Source: Lateolabrax maculatus (taxonomy: Eukaryota; Chordata; Actinopteri; Acropomatiformes; Lateolabracidae). From it: a stretch of 64,000 bases of DNA. Shown one piece after another: positions 1-10,677 of this stretch (position 1 is its first letter; each line of letters opens with the position of its first letter). The notes under the pieces were generated by a model. That model ran no database searches and had not been told where the DNA came from. It was given only the letters and a program-made list of their open reading frames with translations. The translations under genes and the position numbers were made by a program. The stretch spans positions 27,938,631-28,002,630 of the forward strand of contig CM062196.1 of the NCBI GenBank assembly GCA_031216445.1, given 5' to 3'.

Positions 1-1189
1 TTCAGGAAAAACTCGGAATACGAGTAACATAATAAAACATCTCATCAAGCACGGGGAAAACTTCACTGTGGACAGCTACACCGGGTTCGCAAGGCCAAGG
101 CTTCTTCAACACTAGTGTCGTCTTCTTCTCAAGAGGACACGTCGCAATTGTCGATTTAGAGGAGTGGTGGCATTTTTCGCATCTGAATGCTTCCATTCAC
201 ATGAGGTATGATATATTGAATGAAGAACTCTTTTGGTATCTTTTGGTTTTTGTTTTAAACTGTCCATCATCATGGCTCTGCTGCAGGATAAGAGCTCCCA
301 GCTGAGTGTGTCTGACTCCACTTGCAGGTGGATCACAGACTTCCTGTCCAGCATGTGAAGCTAGGTAATACGTTGTAGACTCCATGACCATCATGACCAT
401 TTTTTTCCATTAGTTTTTGTTTTTATAACTGTGGGACCTATCTAGAGAAAGAGAAGTCAGCACAAAACGCACAGCAGAGAGACTGCTCTCCACTGCTGGA
501 GATAAACTGTAAATAACACAGCGGAGCATTCCCCCTCATTTTGTTATATACAAACAGGCAGAAGACTGTAAGATACTTACTGTAAGATGCTGTTAACTTT
601 TTGAAATGAAAAGGCTGCAGATCATTTATCTTAATTGCCAGTTATGTTTCATGTTGTATTTCAGTGGACTAAGGACACCACTGTGTAGTTTGGCACACAG
701 AACTCCACCCAAACAGCCTCGCTTCAACTAATATTTTATATTGCCCGCCAATAGCTCACTATCTGCAGCACAACAAGAGACTTGCACAAAGAAGCTTACT
801 TCATTCATATGCAAGGACATGAGGCAAATCAGTGTAGTTTATGGAACTGTAAATAACTATCTAATAACCACAAGGACCAGCCATGTAAATGCTAATGTCT
901 CCAACTTTTCAAATTAAATGCCTCTGGCGTTTCATACACTGTCCAGCCAGATGGGTTTTGATCTAATTTTGAAATTTTGACAAGGTGCAGCTCCTGAAAG
1001 GAGCTTGAATTTTTTTTTTCCTGCAACCAACAAATGAAAACCTGGTCGACTTTTCGAGAAATGTTTAGCCAACTACAAGGGAGCAGAAAAAAATAATAAG
1101 TAATAAATAATCAAATATGAATAAGTAGCTTTTTTGTCAGGTATATAATTCAAAATGTAATAAGAAACCGATTGATTTAATATAAACTA
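1..1189. other. AT-rich flanking DNA, no gene recognised
   Basis: I see no supportable gene here. Short open frames exist on the minus strand in the first 400 bases (for example 2-196, with two CxxC-like cysteine pairs), but they are under 85 codons, overlap one another in different frames, and match no family I recognise. A terminal or internal exon, or a fragment of an old transposon, cannot be excluded. A run of T at about 1010-1019 follows a short inverted motif (ctcctgaaaggag, 991-1003). The region is typical of decayed non-coding vertebrate DNA. Confidence 0.5.
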
Positions 1190-1304
1190 TTTAGTCATTG
1201 AATTTACAGCAAAAATGTTCTATATCGTGCTATGTATCGATTCCAGAATATGAAAATACCTATATCAGGATATAAGATTTTGGTTATACCGCACAGCCCT
1301 ATTT
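1190..1304 (-). mobile_element. Possible terminal part of a hAT-like DNA transposon
   Basis: On the minus strand this stretch opens with tagggctgtgcggtataacc (1302 downward) and continues with alternating tat/ata/cgat motifs, the style of the terminal regions of many non-autonomous hAT elements in fish, whose ends commonly read CAGGGCTG or TAGGGCTG followed by a CGATAT-rich stretch. No matching opposite end and no 8-bp target duplication were found, so this is either a single surviving end or a chance resemblance. The family call rests on remembered style, not on an alignment. Confidence 0.35.
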
Positions 1305-1681
1305 GTTATGATAACTCCTTTGTATAGTTGCACAACTCTTATCTGAGTCAAGAAAGAATCAATGCTGCTCTGTCCCTCTGAACTGGCCACTTTTTTTGCT
1401 TGGTTGAATTCAGTGAACAACATGGAAATTTAATCAGATTGCTAATAATAGCACTAAGCTCTGGATGATATTGCTAATAACCACATGGTTCAAAGAGAAG
1501 AAATGGTTCTAAGAAAATGTTGCAGGCTAAATCAATCTTTTTTTCTGAATATAGAGAAGGTGGCAAAAAATGTAGAATAACATTATAAAGCATGCAATAA
1601 ACATTTTTCCATAACAGCTGGAGTACACCTGTATTGTATAATTATACTGAGTCTCCAAGTAATGACAGTTTATAATCTACT
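1305..1681. other. Non-coding AT-rich spacer
   Basis: No gene, RNA gene or clear repeat was recognised. All frames are broken by frequent stops and the composition matches the flanking DNA on both sides. Confidence 0.5.
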
Positions 1682-1713
1682 GTAAATTAACACATCCCTC
1701 TGTGTTAATTTAC
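1682..1713. repeat. Perfect inverted repeat, 13-bp arms, 6-bp loop
   Basis: The left arm gtaaattaacaca (1682-1694) and the right arm tgtgttaatttac (1701-1713) are exact reverse complements around the loop tccctc. It could fold as a hairpin or cruciform. It may be internal structure of a decayed mobile element ending near 1975, since many non-autonomous DNA transposons carry internal palindromes, but nothing else in the sequence proves that. Confidence 0.85.
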
Positions 1714-1924
1714 TCCTAATAAACCTGTAACCTGCCTGAAACCGGCGTTAATAACATTTAATTAAGTATGGTCGTTCTCTCCGCTTAATTTATAGCAAAT
1801 GGTGGCTGCAGAACACTGATGATTAAGCTACCCGACCATTTTTATAGCCATGCACAACAAACCAGTGTGGCAAGCAAACACTCACCTTTACAGAGACTTC
1901 AGCGAATGCCAATCTAATCAAGTT
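1714..1924. other. Non-coding spacer, possibly interior of a decayed transposon
   Basis: No open frame of note. The words atggtcg (about 1768) and cgaccat (about 1833) are reverse complements about 65 bp apart, which could be part of a longer imperfect palindrome. Together with the inverted repeat to the left and the hAT-like end to the right, this may be the inside of a non-autonomous element. Confidence 0.3.
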
Positions 1925-1975
1925 AACTAATAAAACTAATCCTGATTGAGATTAATATTTGATTAATTGTGCAGC
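1925..1975 (-). mobile_element. Possible hAT-like terminal sequence (second end)
   Basis: Read on the minus strand, the segment starts near ggctgcacaattaatcaa and continues with several att-aat words. Ends of the GGGCTGCACGATTAATCG style are common in fish hAT elements, and this looks like a mutated version. No partner end or target-site duplication was identified. It is different in sequence from the candidate end at 1190-1304, so the two would belong to different families. Confidence 0.3.
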
Positions 1976-2282
1976 CTTTGCTACTTCATATATTATTTTG
2001 TCCATACACATAAATCTTCAAAACTTAATTTTCCTCATCTGATGAATCAGCTCCATAATTCAGATAACTAATAGCCATATTTAAATATTAGTGATTTTTC
2101 ATAGGTCAGTTCATTCTGGATAGGCCTATATATTTTTACAATGTTTTTAAACTACATTGGAAACTAACTTTATAATACTAACATTGGAAAATCAATTAAA
2201 GTTATTGTTTAATTTTAAATCCTGAAATTGACAAATTTTGGAGTCATTTCCTTAGTATTTGATATACAAACTGCACTTTCAA
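1976..2282. other. AT-rich spacer upstream of the gag remnant
   Basis: No gene, long terminal repeat or primer-binding site could be recognised before the gag remnant. If a 5' LTR once existed, it is too decayed to see, was lost, or the retroviral fragment was inserted without it. Confidence 0.45.
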
Positions 2283-2381
2283 CCAGCTGGCTGCACCAGA
2301 AATGTTGGCCAATTTCAAATGCCATCAGCACACCATAGGAAAGAGATACAAACAAAATGACAACACTCATTGAAAGATTGA

Positions 2382-3020
2382 AGAAGTGTTGAACAACGTA
2401 AAGAAAAGAGACAAACAGAGCTTGGTGTTCTCCAATTGTTTGAAAATGAGGGACAGAAACGGTTAAAAGCTGCGAAAGATAAAAACGATAGAGGCGCAGA
2501 AAAAATCCGAAAAAATGCAAAAGAAATAGAAAAACTAATGGCGGAAATTAATACACCTTTTTCGTGTACGGAACCAATCAAGAACCCTCCACCTTATGAG
2601 GATGAGGTGCAGTTTAAGGAAGCCTATCCCCAACTTCCAGTTCTGAGTCATGATGGTGCATACCATATTGAAGATGATGACAGAAGAGTGACTGAAGAAG
2701 GGAAAGCTACAACTACCATCGTCATGCGTCCTTTCATCAAGTCCAAGAAGCCAGGGATGTTAAGGAGGAAGTCAAGTGAACTCGGACCAGGGAAAGCAAC
2801 CTCCAGGAGATATGAGTATGATAGTGATGATGATACTAGGCCAATTGGAGGATACGATCCCTCAGTGAAGGAAATATTGGTTAGAGCTGAAAGAAGAGGA
2901 AGACAACCTTTGGAAAAACCAGACGCAAAATATGTTATTACCAGTGATAGTGTCACTAGGGATGATGACAGTGATCGGGAGCGTGAGCATACTCCATACT
3001 CAAGACGACACTCAATATAG
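2382..3020 (+). pseudogene. Gag fragment 1: coiled-coil-like N part and PPPY linker
   Basis: This is the longest open stretch of the remnant, open from 2382 to the TAG at 3018-3020. It has no ATG at its left edge, and similar charged sequence appears to continue upstream in another frame, so the true start is lost. The first 50 or so codons after 2436 are rich in Lys, Glu, Ala and Arg and look helical or coiled-coil. A PPPY motif follows at 2586-2597. The rest is acidic and basic patches with many Asp, Arg and Ser, as in the variable linker between matrix and capsid of simple retroviruses. The end is rich in Arg and Ser. Confidence 0.7.
2586..2597 (+). other. PPPY late-domain motif in gag remnant
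   Basis: Codons cct cca cct tat encode Pro-Pro-Pro-Tyr, followed by Glu-Asp-Glu. In intact retroviruses such a motif recruits NEDD4-type WW-domain ubiquitin ligases for budding. Here it sits in a broken gene and only serves to identify the fragment. Confidence 0.75.
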
Positions 3021-3040
3021 CTTAGAAGGGACTTGGAAGC

Positions 3041-3345
3041 ATGATGAAGAGTGTTTATACGGATCATATAGCCCATCAAGTGGATCTATATAGGAAAAAG
3101 GAAAAGGACCAGAAAGAGCAAGATCAAGAGATCCTCAGAAAATTCAATCAAGTACAGCTAGTGGATAACAAGAAAGAGAAGAAACAGGCTCTGGTCATAC
3201 AGAGTCAGTCTCCGATGAATCAAATGTTACCACAGCTGCTGCCGAATCAAGGTCAGTTCCAGTCAGCCCAGCCACCAGTAGTGGTTCCAGTTGCTCCCTA
3301 CCCGCAGCTTGCTTTTGGTCAAGCACAGACCTGGAGAAGAAGAGG
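3041..3345 (+). pseudogene. Gag fragment 2: charged segment and Pro/Gln-rich linker
   Basis: An open frame starting at ATG 3041 stays open to 3490, but only its first hundred or so codons look like Gag. Residues about 15-50 are dominated by Lys, Glu, Gln and Asp, resembling the charged helix at the capsid C-terminus of gammaretroviruses. Residues about 55-95 are rich in Pro, Gln and Val. After about 3330-3350 the gag-like reading moves to another frame, so the end of this open frame is an out-of-frame reading of the nucleocapsid region. The ATG is internal to the ancestral gene and is not a real start. Confidence 0.6.
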
Positions 3346-3570
3346 TCGAGAAATTTCGGAAGAGGAAGATTTGAGCCGTATTTCCAACAATCTTCGGAAG
3401 TATGTTGTAATTGTGGACAGTGTGGCCATTTTGCCCGGGAGTGTAACAGGCCAGGGGGAAATTTTGGAGGAAATTTCAGAGGAAACTTAAGGGGAAACCC
3501 TTGAGGAAATTTCAGAGGAGGATTTAGGGGCCAACTAAGACCATCAGAGGGACCGGTGAACCCTTTATAG
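3346..3570 (+). pseudogene. Gag fragment 3: nucleocapsid with zinc knuckle
   Basis: In a third frame an Arg-rich and Phe/Tyr-containing segment leads into a canonical CCHC knuckle, then a Gly/Asn/Arg-rich tail with repeated Gly-Gly-Asn-Phe-like units. A TGA interrupts at 3502-3504 and a TAG ends the frame at 3568-3570. The TAG is followed by ggg, similar to the UAG-G at the gag-pol boundary of gammaretroviruses, so it could be the original gag terminator, while the TGA is a decay mutation. This is inferred from position only. About 46 bases after the TAG the satellite begins. Confidence 0.65.
3403..3444 (+). other. CCHC zinc knuckle (nucleocapsid)
   Basis: The 14 codons give Cys-x2-Cys-x4-His-x4-Cys with Gly before the His and an aromatic Phe after it, the exact spacing of retroviral nucleocapsid knuckles that bind genomic RNA. 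The four ligands are at codons starting 3403, 3412, 3427 and 3442. This is the strongest single piece of evidence for the retroviral origin of 2.3-3.6 kb. Confidence 0.85.
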
Positions 3571-4005
3571 GGGTCCGGAACCAGGATTCTAGAGGTGCCC
3601 AGAAGACTCGAAAGGGGATATAAGCAAACTTGCTCTGAATGATGTTATTCAACAGAAAGGAGTGTTTTCATAATAATGTTAAAATAATAAACATCAACAG
3701 TCATAAAACACCTTATTTCAACAAAAGAAGTTGAAAAATAATCAAACTTGCTGTAAATGATGGTATTCAACAGAAATGAGTGTTTTCATAATAATGTGAT
3801 GAAAATAAACATCAACTGTCAAAAAACACCTTATTTCAACAAAAGAAGTTGATAAATAAACAAACTTGCTCTGAATGATGTTATTCAACAGAACTGAGTG
3901 TTTTCATAATAATGTGACCATAATAAACATCAACTGTCAAAAAACACCTTATTTCAACAAAAGAAATTGATAAATAAGCAAACTTGCTGTAAATCCTGTA
4001 ATTCA

Positions 4006-4036
4006 TCAAGATTCATGCTTTGCAGTGTTAGAAAAG
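4006..4036 (+). repeat. 31-bp insert in edge monomer (148-bp unit), copy 1
   Basis: Between the usual attca and cagaaatgag this monomer has 31 bases containing gattcatgctttgcagtgtt in place of one base. The insert occurs only twice, both within the first 700 bp of the array. It may be an ancestral segment lost from interior monomers, or a local insertion that was duplicated once. Its catgctt...gtta order faintly resembles cassette C (catgcttctgttatg). Confidence 0.8.
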
Positions 4037-4127
4037 CAGAAATGAGTGGTTTCATAATAATGTGATGAAAATAAACATCAACAGTCAAAAAACACCTTAT
4101 TTCATCAAAAGAAGTTGATAAATAAAC

Positions 4128-4170
4128 AAACTTGCTCTGAATGATGTTATTCAACAGAAATGAGTGTTAC
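4128..4170 (+). repeat. Truncated 43-bp monomer
   Basis: This monomer starts normally but stops after gagtgttac and runs straight into the start of the next monomer at 4171, lacking about 75 bases. The breakpoint word agtgttacaaa also occurs inside the nearby 31-bp insert, which suggests a recombination between the two. Confidence 0.8.
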
Positions 4171-4196
4171 AAACTTGCTCTGAATGATGTTATTCA

Positions 4197-4227
4197 TCAA
4201 GATTCATGCTTTGCAGTGTTACAAAAG
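4197..4227 (+). repeat. 31-bp insert in edge monomer (148-bp unit), copy 2
   Basis: Second copy of the long-insert variant, differing from copy 1 by one base (gttac rather than gttag). The monomer carrying it directly follows the truncated unit. Confidence 0.8.
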
Positions 4228-5125
4228 CAGAAATGAGTGGTTTCATAATAATGTGATGAAAATAAACATCAACAGTCAAAAAACACCTTATTTCTTCAAA
4301 AGAAGTTGATAAATAAGCAAACTTGCTCTGAATGATGTTATTCAACAGAACTGAGTGTTTTCATAATAATGTGACCATAATAAACATCAACAGTCATAAA
4401 ACACCTTATTTCATCAAAAGAAGTTGATAAATAAGCAAAGTAAACATCAACAGAACTGAATGATGTTATTCAACAGAACTGAGTGTTTCCATGCTTCTGT
4501 TATGAAAATAAACATCAACAGTCAAAAAACACCTTATTTCAACAAAAGAAGTTGACAAATAAGCAAACGTGCTCTGAATGATGTTATTCAACAGATCTGA
4601 GTGTTTTCATAATACTGTGATGAAAATAAACATCAACAGTCAAAAAACACCTTATTTCATCAAAAGAAGTTGATAAATAAGCAAAGTAAACATCAACAGA
4701 ACTGAATGATGTTATTCAACAGAACTGAGTGTTTTCATAATAATGTGACCATAATAAACATCAACAGTCATAAAACACCTTATTTCATCAAAAGAAGTTG
4801 ATAAATAAGCAAACTTGCTCTGAATGATGTTATTCAACAGAAAGGAGTGTTTTCATAATACTGTGATGAAAATAAACATCAACTGTCAAAAAACACCTTA
4901 TTTCATCAAAAGAAGTTGATAAATAAGCAAACTTGCTCTGAATGATGTTATTCAACAGAAAGGAGTGTTTTCATAATAATGTGACCATAATAAACATCAA
5001 CAGTCGAAAAACACCTTATTTCATCAAAAGAAGTTGATAAATAAGCAAACTTGCTCTGAATGATGTTATTCAACATAACTGAGTGTTTCCAAGCTTCTGT
5101 TATGAAAATAAACATCAACAGTCAA

Positions 5126-7901
5126 AAAACACCTTATTTCATCAAAAGAAGTTGATAAATAAGCAAACTTGCTCTGAATGATGTTATTCAACAGATCTGA
5201 GTGTTTTCATAATACTGTGATGAAAATAAACATCAACTGTCAAAAAACACCTTATTTCATCAAAAGAAGTTGATAAATAAGCAAACTTGCTCTGAATGAT
5301 GTTATTCAACAGATCTGAGTGTTTCCATGCTTCTGTTATGAAAATAAACATCAACAGTCATAAAACACCTTATTTCAACGAAAGAAGTTGACAAATAAAC
5401 AAACTTTCTCTGAATGATGTTCTTCAACAGAACTGAGTGTTTTCATAATACTGTGATGAAAATAAACATCAACTGTCAAAAAACACCTTATTTCATCAAA
5501 AGAAGTTGATAAATAAGCAAACTTGCTCTGAATGATGTTATTCAACAGATCTGAGTGTTTCCATGCTTCTGTTATGAAAATAAACATCAACAGTCATAAA
5601 ACACCTTATTTCAACGAAAGAAGTTGACACATAAACAAACTTTCTCTGAATGATGTTATTCAACAGAAAGGAGTGTTTTCATAATAATGTTAAAATAATA
5701 AACATCAACTGTCAAAAAACACCTTATTTCATCAAAAGAAGTTGATAAATAAGCAAACTTGCTCTGAATGATGTTATTCCACAGAACTGAGTGTTTTCAT
5801 AATAATGTGACCATAATAAACATCAACTGTCATAAAACACCTTATTTCAACAAAAGAAGTTGATAAATAAGCAAAGTAAACATCAACAGAACTGAATGAT
5901 GTTATTCAACAGATCTGAGTGTTTTCATAATACTGTGATGAAAATAAACATCAACAGTCAAAAAACACCTTATTTCATCAAAAGAAGTTGATAAATAAGC
6001 AAAGTAAACATCAACAGAACTGAATGATGTTATTCAACAGAACTGAGTGTTTTCAAAATAATGTGACCATAATAAACATCAACAGTCATAAAACACCTTA
6101 TTTCATCAAAAGAAGTTGATAAATAAGCAAACTTGCTCTGAATGATGTTATTCAACAGAAAGGAGTGTTTTCATAATAATGTGACCATAATAAACATCAA
6201 CAGTCATAAAACACCTTATTTCATCAAAAGAAGTTGATAAATAAGCAAACTTGCTCTGAATGATGTTATTCAACAGAACTGAGTGTTTCCATGCTTCTGT
6301 TATGAAAATAAACATCAACAGTCAAAAAACACCTTATTTCAACGAAAGAAGTTGATAAATAAGCAAACTTGCTCTCAATGATGTTATTCAACAGAAAGGA
6401 GTGTTTTCATAATACTGTGATGAAAATAAACATCAACTGTCAAAAAACACCTTATTTCATCAAAAGAAGTTGATAAATAAGCAAAGTAAACATCAACAGA
6501 ACTGAATGATGTTATTCAACAGAAGTGAGTGTTTTCATAATAATGTGACCATAATCAACATCAACTGTCATAAAACACCTTATTTCATCAAAAGAAGTTG
6601 ATAAATAAGCAAACTTGCTCTGAATGATGTTATTCAACAGAACTGAGTGTTTTCATAATAATGTGACCATAATAAACATCAACAGTCATAAAACACCTTA
6701 TTTCATCAAAAGAAGTTGATAAATAAGCAAACTTGCTCTGAATGATGTTATTCAACAGAAAGGAGTGTTTTCATAATACTGTGATGAAAATAAACATCAA
6801 CTGTCAAAAAACACCTTATTTCATCAAAAGAAGTTGATAAATAAGCAAAGTAAACATCAACAGAACTGAATGATGTTATTCAACAGAACTGAGTGTTTTC
6901 ATAATAATGTGACCATAATAAACATCAACTGTCATAAAACACCTTATTTCAACAAAAGAAGTTGATAAATAAGCAAACTTGCTCTGAATGATGTTATTCA
7001 ACAGAACTGAGTGTTTTCATAATAATGTGACCATAATAAACATCAACAGTCATAAAACACCTTATTTCAACAAAAGAAGTTGACAAATAAGCAAACGTGC
7101 TCTGAATGATGTTATTCAACAGATCTGAGTGTTTCAATGCTTCTGTTATGAAAATAAACATCAACAGTCATAAAACACCTTATTTCAACAAAAGAAGTTG
7201 ATAAACAAGCAAACTTGCTCTGAATGATGTTATTCAACAGAGAGGAGTGTTTTCATAATACTGTGATGAAAATAAACATCAACTGTCGAAAAAAAAACCT
7301 TATTTCATCAAAAGAAGTTGATAAATAAGCAAAGTAAACATCAACAGAACTGAATGATGTTATTCAACAGAAGTGAGTGTTTTCATAATAATGTGACCAT
7401 AATCAACATCAACTGTCATAAAACACCTTATTTCATCAAAAGAAGTTGATAAATAAGCAAACTTGCTCTGAATGATGTTATTCAACAGAAAGGAGTGTTT
7501 TCATAATACTGTGATGAAAATAAACATCAACAGTCAAAAAACACCTTATTTCATCAAAAGAAGTTGACAAATAAGCAAACGTGCTCTGAATGATGTTATT
7601 CAACAGATCTGAGTGTTTCAATGCTTCTGTTATGAAAATAAACATCAACAGTCATAAAACACCTTATTTCAACAAAAGAAGTTGATAAACAAGCAAACTT
7701 GCTCTGAATGATGTTATTCAACAGAAAGGAGTGTTTTCATAATACTGTGATGAAAATAAACATCAACTGTCAAAAAACACCTTATTTCATCAAAAGAAGT
7801 TGATAAATAAGCAAAGTAAACATCAACAGAACTGAATGATGTTATTCAACAGAACTGAGTGTTTTCATAATAATGTGACCATAATAAACATCAACAGTCA
7901 T
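5126..7901 (+). repeat. Higher-order block of 23 monomers (2,776 bp), copy 1
   Basis: This block is repeated in tandem at a spacing of exactly 2,776 bp. Rare markers line up: ttgacacataaacaa (about 5624 and 8400), ataatcaacatc (6551 and 9327) and agaggagtg (7241 and 10017). The length equals 23 monomers, 17 S and 6 L, plus a 2-bp gain in the odd gtcgaaaaaaaaacc site near 7287. Boundaries fall inside shared monomer sequence and are good to about 50 bp. Confidence 0.88.
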
Positions 7902-10677
7902 AAAACACCTTATTTCATCAAAAGAAGTTGATAAATAAGCAAACTTGCTCTGAATGATGTTATTCAACAGATCTGAGTGTTTTCATAATACTGTGATGAA
8001 AATAAACATCAACTGTCAAAAAACACCTTATTTCATCAAAAGAAGTTGATAAATAAGCAAACTTGCTCTGAATGATGTTATTCAACAGATCTGAGTGTTT
8101 CCATGCTTCTGTTATGAAAATAAACATCAACAGTCATAAAACACCTTATTTCAACGAAAGAAGTTGACAAATAAACAAACTTTCTCTGAATGATGTTCTT
8201 CAACAGAACTGAGTGTTTTCATAATACTGTGATGAAAATAAACATCAACTGTCAAAAAACACCTTATTTCATCAAAAGAAGTTGATAAATAAGCAAACTT
8301 GCTCTGAATGATGTTATTCAACAGATCTGAGTGTTTCCATGCTTCTGTTATGAAAATAAACATCAACAGTCATAAAACACCTTATTTCAACGAAAGAAGT
8401 TGACACATAAACAAACTTTCTCTGAATGATGTTATTCAACAGAAAGGAGTGTTTTCATAATAATGTTAAAATAATAAACATCAACTGTCAAAAAACACCT
8501 TATTTCATCAAAAGAAGTTGATAAATAAGCAAACTTGCTCTGAATGATGTTATTCCACAGAACTGAGTGTTTTCATAATAATGTGACCATAATAAACATC
8601 AACTGTCATAAAACACCTTATTTCAACAAAAGAAGTTGATAAATAAGCAAAGTAAACATCAACAGAACTGAATGATGTTATTCAACAGATCTGAGTGTTT
8701 TCATAATACTGTGATGAAAATAAACATCAACAGTCAAAAAACACCTTATTTCATCAAAAGAAGTTGATAAATAAGCAAAGTAAACATCAACAGAACTGAA
8801 TGATGTTATTCAACAGAACTGAGTGTTTTCAAAATAATGTGACCATAATAAACATCAACAGTCATAAAACACCTTATTTCATCAAAAGAAGTTGATAAAT
8901 AAGCAAACTTGCTCTGAATGATGTTATTCAACAGAAAGGAGTGTTTTCATAATAATGTGACCATAATAAACATCAACAGTCATAAAACACCTTATTTCAT
9001 CAAAAGAAGTTGATAAATAAGCAAACTTGCTCTGAATGATGTTATTCAACAGAACTGAGTGTTTCCATGCTTCTGTTATGAAAATAAACATCAACAGTCA
9101 AAAAACACCTTATTTCAACGAAAGAAGTTGATAAATAAGCAAACTTGCTCTCAATGATGTTATTCAACAGAAAGGAGTGTTTTCATAATACTGTGATGAA
9201 AATAAACATCAACTGTCAAAAAACACCTTATTTCATCAAAAGAAGTTGATAAATAAGCAAAGTAAACATCAACAGAACTGAATGATGTTATTCAACAGAA
9301 GTGAGTGTTTTCATAATAATGTGACCATAATCAACATCAACTGTCATAAAACACCTTATTTCATCAAAAGAAGTTGATAAATAAGCAAACTTGCTCTGAA
9401 TGATGTTATTCAACAGAACTGAGTGTTTTCATAATAATGTGACCATAATAAACATCAACAGTCATAAAACACCTTATTTCATCAAAAGAAGTTGATAAAT
9501 AAGCAAACTTGCTCTGAATGATGTTATTCAACAGAAAGGAGTGTTTTCATAATACTGTGATGAAAATAAACATCAACTGTCAAAAAACACCTTATTTCAT
9601 CAAAAGAAGTTGATAAATAAGCAAAGTAAACATCAACAGAACTGAATGATGTTATTCAACAGAACTGAGTGTTTTCATAATAATGTGACCATAATAAACA
9701 TCAACTGTCATAAAACACCTTATTTCAACAAAAGAAGTTGATAAATAAGCAAACTTGCTCTGAATGATGTTATTCAACAGAACTGAGTGTTTTCATAATA
9801 ATGTGACCATAATAAACATCAACAGTCATAAAACACCTTATTTCAACAAAAGAAGTTGACAAATAAGCAAACGTGCTCTGAATGATGTTATTCAACAGAT
9901 CTGAGTGTTTCAATGCTTCTGTTATGAAAATAAACATCAACAGTCATAAAACACCTTATTTCAACAAAAGAAGTTGATAAACAAGCAAACTTGCTCTGAA
10001 TGATGTTATTCAACAGAGAGGAGTGTTTTCATAATACTGTGATGAAAATAAACATCAACTGTCGAAAAAAAAACCTTATTTCATCAAAAGAAGTTGATAA
10101 ATAAGCAAAGTAAACATCAACAGAACTGAATGATGTTATTCAACAGAAGTGAGTGTTTTCATAATAATGTGACCATAATCAACATCAACTGTCATAAAAC
10201 ACCTTATTTCATCAAAAGAAGTTGATAAATAAGCAAACTTGCTCTGAATGATGTTATTCAACAGAAAGGAGTGTTTTCATAATACTGTGATGAAAATAAA
10301 CATCAACAGTCAAAAAACACCTTATTTCATCAAAAGAAGTTGACAAATAAGCAAACGTGCTCTGAATGATGTTATTCAACAGATCTGAGTGTTTCAATGC
10401 TTCTGTTATGAAAATAAACATCAACAGTCATAAAACACCTTATTTCAACAAAAGAAGTTGATAAACAAGCAAACTTGCTCTGAATGATGTTATTCAACAG
10501 AAAGGAGTGTTTTCATAATACTGTGATGAAAATAAACATCAACTGTCAAAAAACACCTTATTTCATCAAAAGAAGTTGATAAATAAGCAAAGTAAACATC
10601 AACAGAACTGAATGATGTTATTCAACAGAACTGAGTGTTTTCATAATAATGTGACCATAATAAACATCAACAGTCAT
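7902..10677 (+). repeat. Higher-order block of 23 monomers (2,776 bp), copy 2
   Basis: Tandem copy of 5126-7901, with no base difference in the stretches I compared. After about 10693 the two diverge (ctcaatg here against ctgaatg in copy 2's start), which sets the right limit. Near-identity of the copies indicates a recent duplication or very active homogenisation. Confidence 0.88.

Larger units (their letters stand above)
2283..3616 (+). pseudogene. Broken gag of a class-I-like endogenous retrovirus
   Basis: Three pieces of one retroviral gag lie in order in three reading frames: a matrix/linker part with a PPPY late motif, a charged and proline/glutamine-rich part, and a nucleocapsid part with one CCHC knuckle. 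PPPY plus a single knuckle is the pattern of gammaretrovirus-like (class I) elements, which are common in fish. Breaks seen: stops at 2358-2360 and 2379-2381 in the first frame, a stop at 3018-3020, a change of frame before 3041, another change of frame at about 3330-3350, a TGA at 3502-3504 and a TAG at 3568-3570. The linker is followed almost at once by a charged segment like the capsid C-terminal end, so most of the capsid core appears deleted. Protease, polymerase and envelope are absent; the satellite array starts directly downstream. It cannot encode a working Gag. Confidence 0.75.
3617..5125 (+). repeat. Diverged left edge of the satellite array
   Basis: Monomers here differ more from the consensus than those inside: for example gctgtaaatg for gctctgaatg (about 3749 and 3987), gaaatgagtg in place of aactgagtg or aaaggagtg, and a changed end (gaaaaataatc near 3733). 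It also contains the array's only long-insert units and its shortest unit. Greater divergence at an array edge is expected when unequal exchange homogenises the interior more often than the ends. Confidence 0.8.

Noticed and set aside
2..400. Short overlapping minus-strand open frames at the left edge, one with cysteine pairs
   Set aside because: Under 85 codons, three frames overlap, and no family is recognised. A partial exon is possible but not supported.
1..2282. A 5' LTR and primer-binding site for the gag remnant
   Set aside because: No TG...CA bounded repeat or tRNA-complementary site could be identified, and no second LTR exists in the window for comparison.
2215..3079. Minus-strand open frames opposite the gag remnant
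   Set aside because: Antisense shadows of the gag fragments; the plus strand carries the PPPY motif and the zinc knuckle.
5375..8366. Two identical 71-codon minus-strand open frames (5375-5590 and 8151-8366)
   Set aside because: They are readings of the satellite. Their identity is explained by the 2,776-bp block duplication, and the 118-bp period shifts frame every monomer.
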